A stretch of DNA of 64,000 nucleotides from Variovorax paradoxus B4 (GTDB lineage Bacteria; Pseudomonadota; Gammaproteobacteria; Burkholderiales; Burkholderiaceae_C): assembly GCF_000463015.1 (NCBI RefSeq), contig NC_022234.1, forward strand, positions 930,001-994,000, in the 5' to 3' direction. Positions 61,865 through 64,000 of the stretch are shown here, piece by piece; position 1 is the stretch's first letter, and each line of letters opens with the position of its first letter. The position numbers and the translations under genes were made by a program. The notes below the pieces were generated by a model. The model was not told the origin of the DNA and ran no database searches. It was given only the letters and a program-made list of their open reading frames with translations.

Positions 61865-62493
61865 CACCGTTCACGGTGCTGCAGGCCGTGGCCGCGCCGC
61901 TGCTGCTCGACAACATCGACACCGACACGATCATCCGCGTCGAGCCGCTTTTCAGCGGCGTGCCCCGCGAGCAGTTGGGGCCGCACGCGCTCGCTGCCTT
62001 GCGCTTTCGTGCCGACGGCAGCGAGGACCCCGATTTTGTTCTGAACCGCACGCCCTACCGAAGCGCGCACATCTTGCTGGCGGGCGACAACTTCGGCTGC
62101 GGCAGCTCGCGCGAAGGCGCTGTGTGGGCGCTCATGGCGCTGGGCATACGGTGCGTCGTGGCGCCGAGCTTCGGCGACATCTTCTACGGCAACTGCTTCC
62201 AGAACGGCCTGTTGCCAGTGCAGCTGGCGCGCGCGCAAGTAGAGGCACTGGCGCATGCGGTGTCTCGAACGCCTTCCTCGCCCGTCACAGTCGATCTTCC
62301 TGCCTGCACGGTGCATGCGCCCGGCATGGCCGCGCTGCATTTCGCCCTGCCCGCGCGGCGCCGCGAGGGCCTGCTGCGCGGCCTGGACGACCTCGAGCTG
62401 ACGCTGGCGCGCAGCGCCGAGATCGACGCATTCCAGGCGCGCGATGCCCAGGCACGACCATGGATCTATCTGAAGACAAAGGAGACGCCGTGA
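61861..62493 (+). CDS. leuD: 3-isopropylmalate dehydratase small subunit-like
   Basis: Encodes 210 residues from ATG 61861, overlapping the large subunit stop (ATGA). LLLDNIDTDTIIRVEPLF, ILLAGDNFGCGSSREGAVWALMALGIRCVVAPSFGDIFYGNCFQNGLLPV are the swivel-domain signatures of LeuD. Partner of the preceding gene. Its stop overlaps the GTG of the Bug gene, so all three genes are translationally coupled. Confidence 0.93.
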   Translation: MTPFTVLQAVAAPLLLDNIDTDTIIRVEPLFSGVPREQLGPHALAALRFRADGSEDPDFVLNRTPYRSAHILLAGDNFGCGSSREGAVWALMALGIRCVVAPSFGDIFYGNCFQNGLLPVQLARAQVEALAHAVSRTPSSPVTVDLPACTVHAPGMAALHFALPARRREGLLRGLDDLELTLARSAEIDAFQARDAQARPWIYLKTKETP

Positions 62494-63482
62494 CCCTTCA
62501 CCCCCTTGCGCCATCGCGCCGCGATGTGCTTCGCACCGCCACGGCCTTCGCCGCCTCGGCGCTGCTGTCGCGCCACGCGCTGGCGGCCGACTTTCCTTCG
62601 CGCCCGGTGCGCATGGTCATCCCGCTGCCGCCGGGCGGCGCCACCGACGTCATCGGCCGCTTCATGGCCCAGAAGCTCGGCGAGCTCTGGAACCAGAGCG
62701 TGATCGTCGACAACAAGCCGGGCGCCGGCACCATCGTCGGCACGCAGGCCATCGCCCGCGCGCCAGCCGACGGCTACACCTTCGGCATCGTCATCAGCGC
62801 ATTCACCATCAACCCGTCGCTGCGCACCGACTTGCCCTACGACGCCGTCAAGGACTTCACGCCGCTGAGCCTGCTGGGCTTTCCGGTGATCGCGCTGGTG
62901 GCGATCCCGTCGTTTCCGGCTGACGATGTGAAGGGGCTCATCGAGAAGGCGCGCGCCAAGGCCGGCGCCGTCAGCTACGCCTCGTTGGGCATCGGCACCG
63001 CCACGCACCTGGCGGGCGAACTCATGAACGTGCGCGCGAAAACCGGCATGGTGCACATCCCCTACAACGGCAGTGCGCCGGCCTACAACGACCTGCTGAG
63101 CGGACGCGTGCCGGTCGGCTTCGTGCTGCTCGACTCGGCGCTGCCGCACGTGAAGGCCGGCAAGCTGAAGGTGCTGGGCATCACCAACGCGAAACGCAGC
63201 CGCATCTACCCCGACTACCCCACCATCGGCGAAACCATCGCGGGCTATTCGCTGGAGAGCCTGTTCGGCTTCGTCGCGCCGGCCGGCTTGCCAGCGCCGG
63301 TGGCGGCCAGGCTGTCGGGCGACCTCGTCAAGGTGATGCAGATGCCCGACGTGCGCCATCGGCTGGCCGAACTGAGCGTGGAGCCGGTCGGCTCCACCGC
63401 GGCGGACTTCGCCGCGACGATCCGCAGCGAGATCACCAAGTGGGCGCCGGTGGTGAAGGCGGCGGGCGTCAAGGCCGAATAG
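62490..63482 (+). CDS. Bug/TctC family substrate-binding protein, Tat-type signal
   Basis: Encodes 330 residues from GTG 62490, with AAAGGAG six bases upstream and a GTGA overlap with the previous gene. The signal contains a twin-arginine motif (SRRDVLRTATAFAASALL) and ends near HALAADF. The mature protein shows FPSRPVRMVIPLPPGGATDVIGRFMAQ, DNKPGAGTIVGTQAIARAPADGYTF and YNGSAPAYNDLLSGRVPVGF. It probably captures, in the periplasm, the acid processed by the LeuCD-like enzyme. Confidence 0.93.
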   Translation: MTLHPLAPSRRDVLRTATAFAASALLSRHALAADFPSRPVRMVIPLPPGGATDVIGRFMAQKLGELWNQSVIVDNKPGAGTIVGTQAIARAPADGYTFGIVISAFTINPSLRTDLPYDAVKDFTPLSLLGFPVIALVAIPSFPADDVKGLIEKARAKAGAVSYASLGIGTATHLAGELMNVRAKTGMVHIPYNGSAPAYNDLLSGRVPVGFVLLDSALPHVKAGKLKVLGITNAKRSRIYPDYPTIGETIAGYSLESLFGFVAPAGLPAPVAARLSGDLVKVMQMPDVRHRLAELSVEPVGSTAADFAATIRSEITKWAPVVKAAGVKAE

Positions 63483-63527
63483 CAGCACGGGCGACACACG
63501 CGCAGTTCCGCATGCCGCGTGCGCGGT

Positions 63528-64000
63528 TCAGGCGGCGTGCAGCCGCGCCACCAGGCTGCCAGCGGCCTTGCGCAACGGCGGCAGGAAGGTTTCGCGCACT
63601 TCCGCCAGCGTCATGCGTTCGGCGCGCACGGCGATGCTCATCGCCGCCATGACCTGGCCCGAGCGGTCGAACACGGGTACGGCCATCGATCGCACACCCA
63701 GTTCGAGCTCGCCGTCGTTGCTGGCGTAGCCTTCTTCACGGCAACGCGCGATGAGCGCCAGCACCTCGCCGGCATCGGTGACGGTGCGCGCGCTCAGGCG
63801 CGGGCGCGTCATGGCGCGCACGCGCCGCGCCGCCTCTTCGGGCGGCAAGCCTGCGAGCAACACGCGCCCCAATGCCGCGCAGTACGCCGGCAGCCGCGAG
63901 CCGATGCCCAGCCCCGTGCTCAGGCTGCGCCGCGCGGTCGAGCGCGCAATGATGATCGCGTCGTCGCCCTGCAGCATGGCCAACGACGCCGACTCCCGCG
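63528..64000 (-). CDS. IclR family regulator, C-terminal part only
   Basis: The frame runs off the right edge; 157 residues are visible. GIGSRLPAYCAALGRVLLAGLPPEEA, GYASNDGELELGVRSMAVPVFDRSGQVMAAMSIAV and RAERMTLAEVRETFLPPLRKAAG are the effector-binding (GAF-like) domain of IclR regulators of the PcaR/PobR kind, which sense aromatic or organic acids. The DNA-binding half lies outside the window. It converges on the Bug gene. Confidence 0.92.
   Translation of the reverse strand, partial: RESASLAMLQGDDAIIIARSTARRSLSTGLGIGSRLPAYCAALGRVLLAGLPPEEAARRVRAMTRPRLSARTVTDAGEVLALIARCREEGYASNDGELELGVRSMAVPVFDRSGQVMAAMSIAVRAERMTLAEVRETFLPPLRKAAGSLVARLHAA

Overview
The window is GC-rich DNA (about 65% G+C) from a beta-proteobacterium of the Comamonadaceae type, most likely Variovorax or a close relative. 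This is an inference from the Bug/TctC receptors, the many LysR regulators, the glutathione enzymes and the codon usage; no rRNA or tRNA is present to confirm it.

Layout. 1-6.6 kb: peroxide and stress genes (end of a peroxiredoxin, an AhpD-like CMD protein, an NmrA-like protein, YceI, Ohr, catalase), then a LysR/SDR divergent pair. 6.7-12.6 kb: an acyltransferase and CocE-type esterase pair, a Tat-exported alpha/beta hydrolase, and a GST-ArsR-SRPBCC operon with a clear palindromic operator. 13.4-17.2 kb: a LysR/Bug/gamma-glutamyltransferase cassette bracketed by two copies of a dispersed palindromic repeat. 18.2-22.2 kb: a nest of insertion sequences, in which an IS630-type element carries an IS5-type element in its left inverted repeat and an IS110-type element in its transposase gene. 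22.8-37.2 kb: an electrophile and redox defence block (YghU-like GST, second GST, NemA-like ene-reductase, CMD protein, glutathione reductase, two LysR regulators, a MexEF-OprN-like pump whose inner-membrane gene is frameshifted, and another flavin oxidoreductase).

37.2-59.6 kb is an accessory island. Its core is a contact-dependent inhibition / two-partner secretion locus on the minus strand in the Burkholderia (Bcp) gene order: a 3361-residue exoprotein, a tiny membrane protein overlapping its stop codon, the outer-membrane transporter, then lipoprotein genes. An IS66-family element with a passenger gene has split this locus, and an IS1182-type element sits upstream of it and has replaced the end of a DUF2958 gene. 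Repeats of the same palindromic family lie at both edges. 59.6-64 kb: a GntR regulator divergent from LeuCD-like isomerase subunits and a Bug receptor, then the end of an IclR regulator, probably an organic-acid catabolic unit.

The most notable items are the CDI locus with its hydrophobic, lower-GC toxin region and small membrane immunity candidate; the dispersed hairpin repeat family (five full-length copies, all in one orientation, plus partial copies); the three-layer IS nest; and the IS66 element with a duplicated-domain passenger protein. All family assignments are by eye from translated sequence, without database searches.
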